Source: a virus
DNA length: 25,658 nt
Virus record (IMG/VR): IMGVR_UViG_3300007345_000243
Coordinates: 1-25,658 of that record
Reading direction: 5' to 3' (one strand)
In this document: piece after piece, positions 14,479 to 20,928 of the stretch
How the letters are laid out: each line of letters opens with the position of its first letter
Numbering within the stretch: the stretch's first letter is position 1
Program-made: the position numbers and the translations under genes
The notes under the pieces: model-generated
Told to the model about the DNA's origin: nothing
The model's database searches: none
What the model saw: the letters and a program-made list of their open reading frames with translations, nothing else

Positions 14479-15154
14479 CTTTAGCACCCGCATATAGGTT
14501 ATTGAAAACCTGATTTACGTCCAAGGTGTAGTCTAAATCAGATTTTGAGTAATGGATATGTTGCGAGGGTCTGAAGTCAGGGGCCCCTTCGCCGGTTTCA
14601 AACCATGCGGGGTGCGTTACTCGCACTCGATTGTTTGGCAACGCTACTATGTTGCCTGTCCATGGTCCCGCATCTAGCAACTCAAGAACGTGACTCTGCT
14701 TATGCTGAGCGGGATCGTCGGCGATCTCATTCTCTGCATAATCGACAGTGAAATAATATTTGGCGGGATACATCTCCCCGTCGATCATGGCAAGCCAAGG
14801 ACACGGTTTCGCTCTGTCGAGCGTATAAACAGCATGATGATGAGAGCTACAATCCCATGGCTGAGCCGCCCAGACAGGCATAGGCTCTGGCCACTCCTCA
14901 AATGGCGTGTCGCCCACCAGCGCCGTAATGGGCATCCGTGCCCACATCGCGCCCCCATGTATATTAGGGTCATCCGTATCGTCAGCCTCGCAACCAGTAA
15001 AAATTAATTGAAAGCTAAGGCATCTCGTAGGCATGGTGGTGACAGCAATAGCCATGGCGTGAAGAAACTCGCCGTGGTATTTTTGATGGTTATGCGTGTA
15101 CTCCCTGCGTACCCAGCATTTAAAATGCGGGATATTACTTTGCAAATAAGCCAT
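14459..15154 (-). CDS. Conserved marine-phage protein of unknown function, 231 aa
   Basis: The sequence begins MAYLQSNIPHFKCWVRREYT and is rich in His, Trp and acidic residues (HNHQKYHGEFLHAM, DCSSHHHAVYTLDR). I recall near-identical N-termini in many uncultured marine phages, always in the virion module, so the family appears well conserved, but I know of no assigned function. It has six Cys (C13, C45, C55, C101, C118 and none in the C-terminal half except by recount), many His and several DxD-like acidic patches, so metal binding or an enzymatic role is possible. It starts directly after the previous TAG and overlaps the adaptor gene by 20 bases. No signal peptide or membrane segment is visible. 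Confidence 0.65.
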   Translation of the reverse strand: MAYLQSNIPHFKCWVRREYTHNHQKYHGEFLHAMAIAVTTMPTRCLSFQLIFTGCEADDTDDPNIHGGAMWARMPITALVGDTPFEEWPEPMPVWAAQPWDCSSHHHAVYTLDRAKPCPWLAMIDGEMYPAKYYFTVDYAENEIADDPAQHKQSHVLELLDAGPWTGNIVALPNNRVRVTHPAWFETGEGAPDFRPSQHIHYSKSDLDYTLDVNQVFNNLYAGAKDGDERQ

Positions 15155-15520
15155 CTATCTCCCGTATAAGCCGCTCTTTTTGCCTGACGGTGGCCGCACT
15201 CGCATTTTGCCGCCCTTTGATCCGCCTTTGGTCTTCATTGCGCCGCCTTTGGCCATTCCTTTGGGCTTCATAGGGCCGCCCATGGAGCCGCCTTTTGACA
15301 TCATCTTGCCGCCTTTTTTCATTGGTTTAGCCTTATCAAATAGTTCAAGTTCTTTGTCAGAGGTTGCTCCTTTCGCAAAGTTTATCCGATTTTTGATAAA
15401 ATCCGAAACGTCTTCGGGAACGGTTTTTTTGTTTTTGGAATCGCTTAGCTTTCTTAACAACTCCGACTTTTCTTCTGTCGAAAGTTTCTTGCTTTTTTTC
15501 TTAGGCCCTTCAGTCTTCAT
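15155..15520 (-). CDS. Basic KGG-repeat protein, 121 aa
   Basis: Residues 1-65 are helical and charged (KLSTEEKSELLRKLSDSKNK, then FIKNRINFAKG). Residues 66-121 are almost entirely Lys, Gly, Met and Pro, with repeated KGG (KKGGKMMSKGGSMGGPMKPK and more) and end GLYGR. The C-terminal half must be disordered and strongly positive, so it may bind DNA or RNA or an acidic capsid interior. A Shine-Dalgarno sequence (AGAGGA) precedes the ATG. It is the last gene of the small basic protein island and abuts the next gene. Function unknown. Confidence 0.65.
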   Translation of the reverse strand: MKTEGPKKKSKKLSTEEKSELLRKLSDSKNKKTVPEDVSDFIKNRINFAKGATSDKELELFDKAKPMKKGGKMMSKGGSMGGPMKPKGMAKGGAMKTKGGSKGGKMRVRPPSGKKSGLYGR

Positions 15521-15532
15521 TTTAAAATTCCT

Positions 15533-15715
15533 CTAGGATTGGGGGATTCGGGTTTTTTTGCGCCTGCCTTCCATCATCGCGCCACAGCCGCGCCCTTGAA
15601 CTTCGACATAACCGCCTTTGTTTAGGTTGCGAGCAACCGCTTCGCCACGCTTTCTTTCATAACCTGACAGCTTGCCATCTTTGTTGAGATCCGCCTTTTT
15701 TTCGTCAATTTTCAT
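15533..15715 (-). CDS. Small EF-hand-like protein, 60 aa
   Basis: Residues 9-20 (DLNKDGKLSGYE) match a canonical EF-hand loop: D9, N11, D13, G14, hydrophobic L16 and E20 in positions 1, 3, 5, 6, 8 and 12. The C-terminal part (GGYVEVQGRGCGAMMEGRRK, then KTRIPQS) resembles a short conserved tail I recall from other marine phage small proteins. The start overlaps the upstream stop as ATGA. With a single loop in 60 residues it would bind calcium as a dimer or as part of a larger assembly. Function unknown. Confidence 0.65.
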   Translation of the reverse strand: MKIDEKKADLNKDGKLSGYERKRGEAVARNLNKGGYVEVQGRGCGAMMEGRRKKTRIPQS

Positions 15716-15966
15716 TTGCGATGCCTCACTGTCTTTTTGGCAACCTTCTTCGGTTGCTTTGAGAACTGCTTGCCTTTTTTGGTGTCCGCGCGCTTCTTCC
15801 TAGTGGTGGCCGCATATTCCTTGTCGGACATAGCCTTGATGGCCTTTTCTGGCAAATATCGTTCGCCTGTGGCCTTCTTGCCTTGCGTACTGGGCTTGCC
15901 AGACTTGGTGCGCCACTTTTGCTTTGTCCACTTCTTTAAGGACTTTTGTGACTTCTTGAGAGCCAT
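15712..15966 (-). CDS. DUF5872-like very basic protein, 84 aa
   Basis: The protein has 31 Lys/Arg and 5 Asp/Glu in 84 residues. The motifs LKKWTKQKWRTKSGKPS and ATGERYLPEKAIKAMSDKEY, then AATTRKKRADTKKGKQ, match what I remember of DUF5872, a small family in phages and large algal viruses without known function. The Trp-rich start and the RYLPxxA motif are the recognisable parts. It forms a TAATG junction with the upstream gene and ATGA with the next. Nucleic acid binding is likely from charge alone. The family name is from memory and was not checked by search. Confidence 0.65.
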   Translation of the reverse strand: MALKKSQKSLKKWTKQKWRTKSGKPSTQGKKATGERYLPEKAIKAMSDKEYAATTRKKRADTKKGKQFSKQPKKVAKKTVRHRK

Positions 15967-16178
15967 TAGTCCTTATATCCTCCCCCAGATTTTTTGTATT
16001 CAGAAGCCAGCATTTGAGCTTTTCTGGCGCTCCACTGGCCACTTTTTCCGCCTTTGGAGCCCGCCTTTATGCGATTAAAAATTCTTTTGCGAAGACTTGG
16101 CTTAGTGTAATTGCCTGCCTCGTTAACCCGAGATTTAGCCTTTTTCTTTGGCTTTGCCTTGGGTTTTGCCCTTGGCAT
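15966..16178 (-). CDS. Conserved very basic protein, 70 aa
   Basis: There are 22 Lys/Arg and 3 Asp/Glu in 70 residues. An N-terminal Lys/Ala/Pro tail (residues 1-16) is histone-H1-like. Then follows a conserved core, NYTKPSLRKRIFNRIKAGSK (23-42) and GQWSARKAQMLASEYKKSGG (47-66), which I recall as nearly invariant in many marine phages. It may be a DNA- or RNA-binding protein. Its start and stop both overlap neighbours by one base, so it is translated as part of a coupled set of small proteins. No function is known to me. Confidence 0.68.
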   Translation of the reverse strand: MPRAKPKAKPKKKAKSRVNEAGNYTKPSLRKRIFNRIKAGSKGGKSGQWSARKAQMLASEYKKSGGGYKD

Positions 16179-17377
16179 TACATCCTGCCTCCGCCTAATG
16201 CGTTCATCAATTGGCTGATGCGGCCTTCTATCATGGGCGTGCCAGACGCAGGATTTATAGCAGATTCGCCAGTCGGCAATGCGCTCATCAATTGGCTAAT
16301 CCTGCCTCCGCCCGCAGGCGTGGTTGACTGCCTGTATTCTGCATCAGTCACAATCCCGTCGTTATCGAGATCGTGACCTTGTGCTATGGCCGCACGTTGA
16401 TTGCCCGTAGCCTCTTGAAAACTCATCCCGCGACCCATGAGTGCTGATAGACGCGCCATTCTATCTCTTAGGTTGGCTACATCAAGGTTTCCACCGAGGG
16501 GTAAAGAGATAGGGCCACTGTCTGGGTTATTGGCCAAAAACTCATCGAGCCTTGCTTGGATCGCGGCAGGGTCTATCTGTGGTTGCTGTGGAGTAGACTG
16601 CCCCATCTCTTGTTGCCGTTGGCGGATTATTTCTCTTACCCTGTCAATCATGCTTTGATCTATGCTGAAGCCAAACGGAGAGCCGCCTCTGAAGGGGTTT
16701 GACATCGGCTCAGAGCCGCCCGTAAGACCTTGGACGGATTGCGTCAGATTATTGAACTGAGCCTGCGGATTGGGCGCGGATTGGCCAGAATAATTTGCCG
16801 CCAACGCTTTAATGCGCTCAATAATGCTTGGGTCTGCGCCCATTCCGCCAAGCGCCCCGCCAAGATTCGCAGGAGCGCCAACATTGACACCCCCCGAAAA
16901 CGGGCCGGGGCCACTCGAAGGCGGTATCTGCCCAAGACGGCCAGTCGTATCAATGGGGGGCGACATCTGCGAGGGAATGTATGGATTCATTGGGCGGGGC
17001 GGTATTGGCGGAGACGTCTGTGCTACTCCGCCTTGATTGAAAAAACTGAACGTCGGATTTACCGTTGACGTGTTTTTCGGGGGAGGCGTTACAATCTCTT
17101 TCATGCCTACGGGCCTCGAAAATCTATGTAAAACCTCTGAGTCCTCGGGCAAGATGTCATCTTGGCGCACATTTGGCTGTGGATTTCTTGGCAATCCACT
17201 GCCTGAGTTTCTAAAAAAATCAACGATATGCTGTGGAATTGTTTGGCCTGTGAAATAATTGCTTGCCAAGTTTGCCGCTCCGTACAGCGCGCCGGGCCCA
17301 CTACGTTGTAGCAATGAGCTTGCAAGCCCAGCGTATGGATTGTTCATTAGATTTGTTAGATTTGCTAGATTTGACAC
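16178..17377 (-). CDS. Pro/Gly-rich virion-module protein with EF-hand loop, 399 aa (GTG start)
   Basis: I place the start at GTG 17377, because GGGAGG lies seven bases upstream. The longer frame begins at a TTG before that Shine-Dalgarno sequence and overlaps the previous gene. The protein is low in complexity: a Pro/Gly/Asn-rich body with FFNQGGVAQ (residues about 112-120), helices near 182-197 and 239-258, and a canonical EF-hand loop DLDNDGIVTDAE at 336-347 (D1, D3, D5, G6, V8, E12). Two copies of GRISQLMxAL lie near the C-terminus, coded by 30-bp direct repeats. The N-terminus (SNLANLTNLMNN) is coded by 9-bp tandem repeats. Function unknown. NQGGxA is shared with the 664-aa ejection-type protein, so it may be another internal or minor virion protein. 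Confidence 0.6.
   Translation of the reverse strand: MSNLANLTNLMNNPYAGLASSLLQRSGPGALYGAANLASNYFTGQTIPQHIVDFFRNSGSGLPRNPQPNVRQDDILPEDSEVLHRFSRPVGMKEIVTPPPKNTSTVNPTFSFFNQGGVAQTSPPIPPRPMNPYIPSQMSPPIDTTGRLGQIPPSSGPGPFSGGVNVGAPANLGGALGGMGADPSIIERIKALAANYSGQSAPNPQAQFNNLTQSVQGLTGGSEPMSNPFRGGSPFGFSIDQSMIDRVREIIRQRQQEMGQSTPQQPQIDPAAIQARLDEFLANNPDSGPISLPLGGNLDVANLRDRMARLSALMGRGMSFQEATGNQRAAIAQGHDLDNDGIVTDAEYRQSTTPAGGGRISQLMSALPTGESAINPASGTPMIEGRISQLMNALGGGRM
16197..16307 (-). repeat. Pair of 30-bp direct repeats coding GRISQLMxAL
   Basis: Copies at 16197-16226 and 16278-16307 differ at 4 of 30 positions and are 81 bases (27 codons) apart. They encode GRISQLMNAL and GRISQLMSAL, which could be amphipathic helix hooks or a duplicated binding peptide. 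Confidence 0.8.
17347..17373 (-). repeat. Three-unit 9-bp tandem repeat coding NL-rich start
   Basis: The plus strand reads ttagatttg, ttagatttg, ctagatttg. It encodes Asn-Leu repeats (SNLANLTNL) at the N-terminus of the EF-hand protein. Changes in copy number stay in frame. Confidence 0.8.
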
Positions 17378-17384
17378 GCCTAAT

Positions 17385-17390
17385 CCTCCC
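17385..17390 (-). promoter_or_regulatory. Ribosome binding site deciding the GTG start at 17377
   Basis: The minus strand reads GGGAGG, then seven bases, then GTG. This is the only strong Shine-Dalgarno sequence near this gene start and places initiation downstream of the TTG at 17398. Confidence 0.65.
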
Positions 17391-17391
17391 G

Positions 17392-17676
17392 TTACCAAGC
17401 CTTACATGACCAATATCTGGCCGAAAATTTGTCTTTTGCGGTATCGCATTTATGCCGCGCTCGAAAAGACTTACGCCTTGCGGGCTGGCTTTTTTTAATC
17501 GTCATCTTGCTGTCGCCATATCTAACGAGCTTAACTTCGCTACCTTTCTTGGCAAGAACCGCGCTTTTCTTGGGCTTGCCGGGCGTTCTCTTTGGCTTGT
17601 TGTAACCAGCAAAAGTCTCCCCCCTGTAGCTCAATCGCCCAGAGGGGAGTCGCTTAACGTCTTTGGTCGTAGCCAT
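17392..17676 (-). CDS. Conserved basic protein with C-terminal Cys pair, 94 aa
   Basis: Residues 1-25 include RLPSGRLSYRGETFAGYNKP. Residues 26-45 are Lys/Pro-rich (KPKRTPGKPKKSAVLAKKG). Residues 48-61 (VKLVRYGDSKMTIK) are beta-like, and residues 66-94 hold RRKSFRARHKCDTAKD and ARYWSCKAW. H75, C77 and C91 could bind a metal. The C-terminal half looks like a family I recall in many marine phages, where RHKCD and YWSCKAW are nearly invariant. It has no strong Shine-Dalgarno sequence and follows the previous TGA by three bases, so translation is probably coupled. Function unknown. Charge and the Cys pair suggest nucleic acid binding. Confidence 0.68.
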   Translation of the reverse strand: MATTKDVKRLPSGRLSYRGETFAGYNKPKRTPGKPKKSAVLAKKGSEVKLVRYGDSKMTIKKSQPARRKSFRARHKCDTAKDKFSARYWSCKAW

Positions 17677-17679
17677 AAA

Positions 17680-18084
17680 TCAGCCGTAACTCTTAATTAG
17701 CTCCAGAATAATCATATAGCTATCACCGCTCGAATGACCAACAGTCGTAAAGTCTAAGTCTCCAGTCTTGCCAGAGCCTGCATTATTCGGAATGCCAGAA
17801 AAATTAGAATAGTCGTGATGACCATTTGAGTTTTCTGACAGACCGATTGCCAAAACATTCGACGTGGCATCAAACTCTATCTTTACAGACATACCAGTAC
17901 ACTGCCACCAAATTTTGTTGATTGTGACAGCAGAGCACGCCTCTCCACGAGTGTTGGACGTTAGGGCAGAAACGTCGACCTTTTTAACGGCCGACTCACC
18001 AGTGCCATCACTGGCGTTAGTGAATTTCAAGACGGCTTTGCGTTCACCGTCTTGAATGGTTTGCGAAGTGACTGCATCAGCCAT
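17680..18084 (-). CDS. Conserved beta-rich virion-module protein, 134 aa
   Basis: The protein begins MADAVTSQTIQDGERKAVLK and contains beta-type sequence with TINKIWWQCTGMSVKIEFDA (residues about 54-73) and SYMIILELIKSYG at the end. Two Cys are present (C50 and C62). A GGAGG Shine-Dalgarno sequence precedes the ATG. It lies after the LamG-like structural protein and before the basic protein island, downstream of the terminator. The pattern resembles a family I recall beside capsid genes of marine phages. It may be a minor capsid or decoration protein, but no motif proves it. Confidence 0.6.
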   Translation of the reverse strand: MADAVTSQTIQDGERKAVLKFTNASDGTGESAVKKVDVSALTSNTRGEACSAVTINKIWWQCTGMSVKIEFDATSNVLAIGLSENSNGHHDYSNFSGIPNNAGSGKTGDLDFTTVGHSSGDSYMIILELIKSYG

Positions 18085-18098
18085 GTGAAACCTCCAAT

Positions 18099-18809
18099 TT
18101 AGAGTTCAGTGCTGGCTGTGCGCTCTTTCATCGCCGTAACGTAATCTACGGTCAGGACTTTTGCCGCCGCCGCGCCGTTCTGGATGCCGAAGCTGACAGT
18201 CAAATCCTCGTCATCAGGGGCATTTGTAGAAACCACAGCGCCAACTTCGGTATTGTTTTGATAGACGTGAAACTTTTGATCCTTCGGATCATACATGAAG
18301 CCAACCGTCATAAAGGTGTCATCAGCCATGACTGTAGGCAAATCCAGCGTGCTCTGGGTGCCGTCTTTCTCCACGATGAACGTCAAAGTAGTGGAGCCGT
18401 CCGTCAGCAAAAAGAAAATGCCGTCAGAGACATCTAGCGGGCTGGTGTCGGTAATTTGTAGGCCCATCACAACATCAGAGGCGTCGGCATCAGACGTTTT
18501 AAATCGCGCGTTAAAAGCCAACTGCTTTCCAGCTTCATACTTGAAGCCTTCTTTGACAAGCTGAAGGAAATCGTTGTCGTTGTCAGCATTATCGTTTGTG
18601 ATGACTAAAAGGCCGCCATCACCATCGCCCAGAGCCTCTGAAGCATTGCCAGCCCCAGCCTCGGTAGTGGTGATTGTCCAGTCGCTGGCAAGGTAGGTGT
18701 CAAAATCGTTGTGATAAACGTGATACTTGGCTGGGGCTGGCATTTTTGCCTTGCCTAGCGTGCTACCAGCGCCTACGTTAGTGACGCCAGAGGTAAAGTG
18801 AGTTGTCAT
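18099..18809 (-). CDS. Virion structural protein, probable jelly-roll / LamG-like fold, 236 aa
   Basis: A conserved start (THFTSGVTNV) is followed by YHNDFDTYLASDWTITTTEA and then alternating beta strands rich in Asp, Thr and Val (FLQLVKEGFKYEAGKQLAFN, VVMGLQITDTSP, TLTFIVEKDG, FMTVGFMYDPKDQKFHVYQN). This is the pattern of concanavalin/LamG-type beta sandwiches, known on phage capsid or tail surfaces, where they may bind sugars. The acidic, aspartate-rich composition fits an exposed protein or calcium sites. AAGGAG lies upstream of the ATG. It is the first gene after the terminator that follows the capsid gene. A capsid decoration role is inferred. Confidence 0.62.
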   Translation of the reverse strand: MTTHFTSGVTNVGAGSTLGKAKMPAPAKYHVYHNDFDTYLASDWTITTTEAGAGNASEALGDGDGGLLVITNDNADNDNDFLQLVKEGFKYEAGKQLAFNARFKTSDADASDVVMGLQITDTSPLDVSDGIFFLLTDGSTTLTFIVEKDGTQSTLDLPTVMADDTFMTVGFMYDPKDQKFHVYQNNTEVGAVVSTNAPDDEDLTVSFGIQNGAAAAKVLTVDYVTAMKERTASTEL

Positions 18810-18880
18810 AACAGTTCTCCTTATGAACCAGCCATCGCCCTATGCAACAGCCGTTAGACTACGACAGTGTACTCCGAAAC

Positions 18881-18910
18881 AAAATAAAAAAAAGGGGCCC
18901 GAAGGCCCCG
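18881..18910 (-). terminator. Intrinsic terminator with UUCG tetraloop after the major capsid gene
   Basis: On the minus strand the sequence is GGGGCC-TTCG-GGCCCC followed by TTTTTTTTATTTT. The perfect six-base-pair GC stem, very stable UUCG loop and long U-tract are a textbook rho-independent terminator. It lies 24 bases after the capsid stop codon, in the largest non-coding gap of the window (18810-18933). Read-through must feed the genes below it, because no convincing promoter is seen between it and 18809. Confidence 0.93.
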
Positions 18911-18933
18911 AGGAGTGATTCACAAAGGGTGAC

Positions 18934-19851
18934 TTAAGCCCCCTGTGACCCATAAATGCCTCTCCAATCGGAAAAGCCGAATGAGTATCGCTCACGAGCC
19001 TTATAACGGATATTATCCGTTGAGAAATCGGGCTCCATTGAAGTTTCCATCGCGGTACGCTGGAACATCTTTAGTCCTTCGCCTGCATCAGTTACCGAAG
19101 TCAACAGGAAGAAGGCGTCAGGGTCGCTCAAATAATGATTGACCGTGTAGCCTTGAGGAAGAACGCCAGTGTTGCGAATAGCATTGATGTCGTTGTCAGC
19201 AGTTCCTGATCTCAAGGTTGAGTTCAAAATCCTGTCTGCAACAAACACCAACTGCGGAGGAACAACTAGCTTGGTCGCTTGAACCGAAATAGTCAGACCA
19301 CGATCATCAGTGAAAGTGCTAATGTCGATCAGCGCGTCCTCCAATGAAGTTTCGTTAAGGTCTGCCATAGTGGTCGCGCGGTTTGCCAGCGTGCCACCAC
19401 CCGCAAGCGGGTGTGCAGTCGCAATCAACGGTTGCCCGTCTCCACCAGCAAAGTTGGTATTGAAGGCGTTGTTCAGCACATCAGCACCCTTAACTTCTTT
19501 GGTGTTTGCCATGGATCGCGCAAGCGCTTTCACATATCGCCGACCAAGAGAGTCATAGAGATTGTCCTCTACAGCTTCAGCCGTGAGCGAAAATGCTAAA
19601 CTTATCGTATCCATAACATACCGGGCTGTAAAACCTTCAGATGCAGTGTCAAAAGAAACGCCAGCGCCCTCAGTCTTCGTCGGCGCGGTGCCGAAACCCG
19701 TAATCAAAACCTCTTCCTCGAAGGCGCGCTCAGAGTCTTCAATAGCGAAGATCTCCTCGTACTCCTTGTCGTAAGAGTCATAGCTCATGCCAAACAGTGC
19801 ATTGAGGCCGGGCTCAAGTTCTTTGGCGAGTTGTGCGCGTGAAATAGCCAT
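18934..19851 (-). CDS. Major capsid protein, HK97-fold / Mu gpT-like, 305 aa
   Basis: The position after the scaffold gene and the size fit a capsid protein. The sequence starts AISRAQLAKELEPGLNALFG, with an acidic early region (DKEYEEIFAIEDSERAFEEE) comparable to the E-loop arm. It then has helix-rich P-domain sequence (SLAFSLTAEAVEDNLYDSLG, then ALARSMANTKEVKGADVLNN) and A-domain sequence (ATKLVVPPQLVFVADRILNS, then PDAFFLLTSV). It ends RYKARERYSFGFSDWRGIYG. The phrases PLIATAHPLAGGGT and SDWRGIYG are familiar from Mu-type major head subunits and marine phage capsids. An AAGGAGG Shine-Dalgarno sequence is placed well. A strong terminator follows, as usual for the most abundant virion protein. 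There is no cleavable prodomain, consistent with a separate scaffold gene. Confidence 0.88.
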   Translation of the reverse strand: MAISRAQLAKELEPGLNALFGMSYDSYDKEYEEIFAIEDSERAFEEEVLITGFGTAPTKTEGAGVSFDTASEGFTARYVMDTISLAFSLTAEAVEDNLYDSLGRRYVKALARSMANTKEVKGADVLNNAFNTNFAGGDGQPLIATAHPLAGGGTLANRATTMADLNETSLEDALIDISTFTDDRGLTISVQATKLVVPPQLVFVADRILNSTLRSGTADNDINAIRNTGVLPQGYTVNHYLSDPDAFFLLTSVTDAGEGLKMFQRTAMETSMEPDFSTDNIRYKARERYSFGFSDWRGIYGSQGA

Positions 19852-19863
19852 CCGTCAGCCTCC

Positions 19864-20451
19864 TTATGCTAAGCCAGCGCCTTTAACACCCGCGATATGG
19901 TTTTGAATTACAACCATCACGTTGGTGTTAGCGCTCGCTACGTCGTCGTTGTCGGGATCCTGACTGATGTCAATGGCCTTGAGTGGTAAGGTCGTGGTGG
20001 TAGCACCAGTCGTCACATCAAGTTCCATGTTTGAACGGCCAGATGAAGTATCACCCGTGGTGGATTGGTCAACGATATCAAAGTTGCCGAAAAGATCGGC
20101 CACAGGGAAGGCATCGTCTGCCTGCACCTCGAAAACAACATTTGGATCATCAACGATGAAAGCAATGATGTCATCAGCGGCTACACCGCCGGGGTAATGA
20201 TTTGCGAAAATTTGCTCTTTAGAGGTTGGGTCCGTGTACTGAACGCCGTTGAAAACACCAACGACAGGAACAGTAGAGGAGGCGGCCGCGCGAGATACAG
20301 TGCCGCCAGTCAATTGCTTTACCAAGTCACCTTGGAAAATTGCGCCTGACTGGTTGTTGGCGATTCTATAACGCGATTGGCCCCCACTAAACGGAGCGCC
20401 ACCCATCATTCGAGCAGGTTTTAGTCCAAAAGCGGCATCTTTATTTGCCAT
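19864..20451 (-). CDS. Capsid-associated structural protein, probable decoration protein, 195 aa
   Basis: It begins MANKDAAFGLKPARMMGGAP, a start I recall from many marine phage and cyanophage structural proteins encoded directly upstream of the capsid gene. The body is beta-rich: RIANNQSGAIFQGDLVKQ, VPVVGVFNGVQYTD, ANHYPGGVAADDIIAFIVDD and VVFEVQADD. The protein has no cysteine, no membrane segment and no signal peptide. An AGGAG Shine-Dalgarno sequence precedes the start. It could trim the capsid at its symmetry axes or cement it as phage lambda gpD does, but its fold is not evident by eye. I rate structural function likely and the exact role open. Confidence 0.68.
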   Translation of the reverse strand: MANKDAAFGLKPARMMGGAPFSGGQSRYRIANNQSGAIFQGDLVKQLTGGTVSRAAASSTVPVVGVFNGVQYTDPTSKEQIFANHYPGGVAADDIIAFIVDDPNVVFEVQADDAFPVADLFGNFDIVDQSTTGDTSSGRSNMELDVTTGATTTTLPLKAIDISQDPDNDDVASANTNVMVVIQNHIAGVKGAGLA

Positions 20452-20463
20452 GCTTTAGCTCTC

Positions 20464-20928
20464 CTATTGCTTGCCAAAAGTTACACGGCTTGAGCGGCTA
20501 GGTTCATACCTCACATAACGGGAGTCAGCGGCGGCTTCATTGAATACGGTGTTATCCAATGCGTCCTTCGCTGTTTCTGTTTTTTGATTGTAATATTCAT
20601 TACGCTCTTGAACAGTCTCCTCTGGAATCTTTGCCAACAAAAGCCCTTCGTTATACACGACTCCATTATGCCTTCCGTTATCCATGGTGGGCAACTGCCA
20701 CTCAGGAGGGAGGTCAGTGCCGCGCACTAATTCCCATCCTTCGCGAATCCGACGCGAGACATTAGCTCGGTCTTCGTTTCCCATCATGCTCTCTCTAATC
20801 CACCTATAAATGTAGCCGGGTGGTGCAGGGGGAGTTTCTAACTTCCGCACTGGACGCCATGGTTGTCGCCGAGCTTTATTAACGTGCGCTCCGCTTTCAC
20901 GACTTTTGCGGTTTTTTTCCTCTGTCAT
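20464..20928 (-). CDS. Conserved head-module protein of unknown function, 154 aa
   Basis: The N-terminus is basic (residues 1-30). The middle carries the recognisable core PPAPPGYIYRWIRESMMGNE, then NVSRRIREGWELVRG and NGVVYNEGLLLAKIPEETVQ, and the end is polar. I recall the same core between scaffold and capsid genes of many marine phages, and no function for it. The charged amphipathic helices around residues 40-70 could bind scaffold or capsid. It starts at a TAATG junction with the scaffold gene, with AGAGGAGC upstream. A role in prohead assembly is inferred from position. Confidence 0.68.
   Translation of the reverse strand: MTEEKNRKSRESGAHVNKARRQPWRPVRKLETPPAPPGYIYRWIRESMMGNEDRANVSRRIREGWELVRGTDLPPEWQLPTMDNGRHNGVVYNEGLLLAKIPEETVQERNEYYNQKTETAKDALDNTVFNEAAADSRYVRYEPSRSSRVTFGKQ

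Noticed and set aside
18810-18880. Possible sigma-70 promoter below the terminator (TTGCAT, 16 bases, CATAAG)
   Set aside because: Only three of six -35 and four of six -10 bases match, and the would-be -10 overlaps the ribosome binding site of the next gene.
18830-18880. tRNA-like or other structured RNA in the largest non-coding gap
   Set aside because: There is no complete cloverleaf and no GGTTC-type T-arm in the right place; only the intrinsic terminator is supported.
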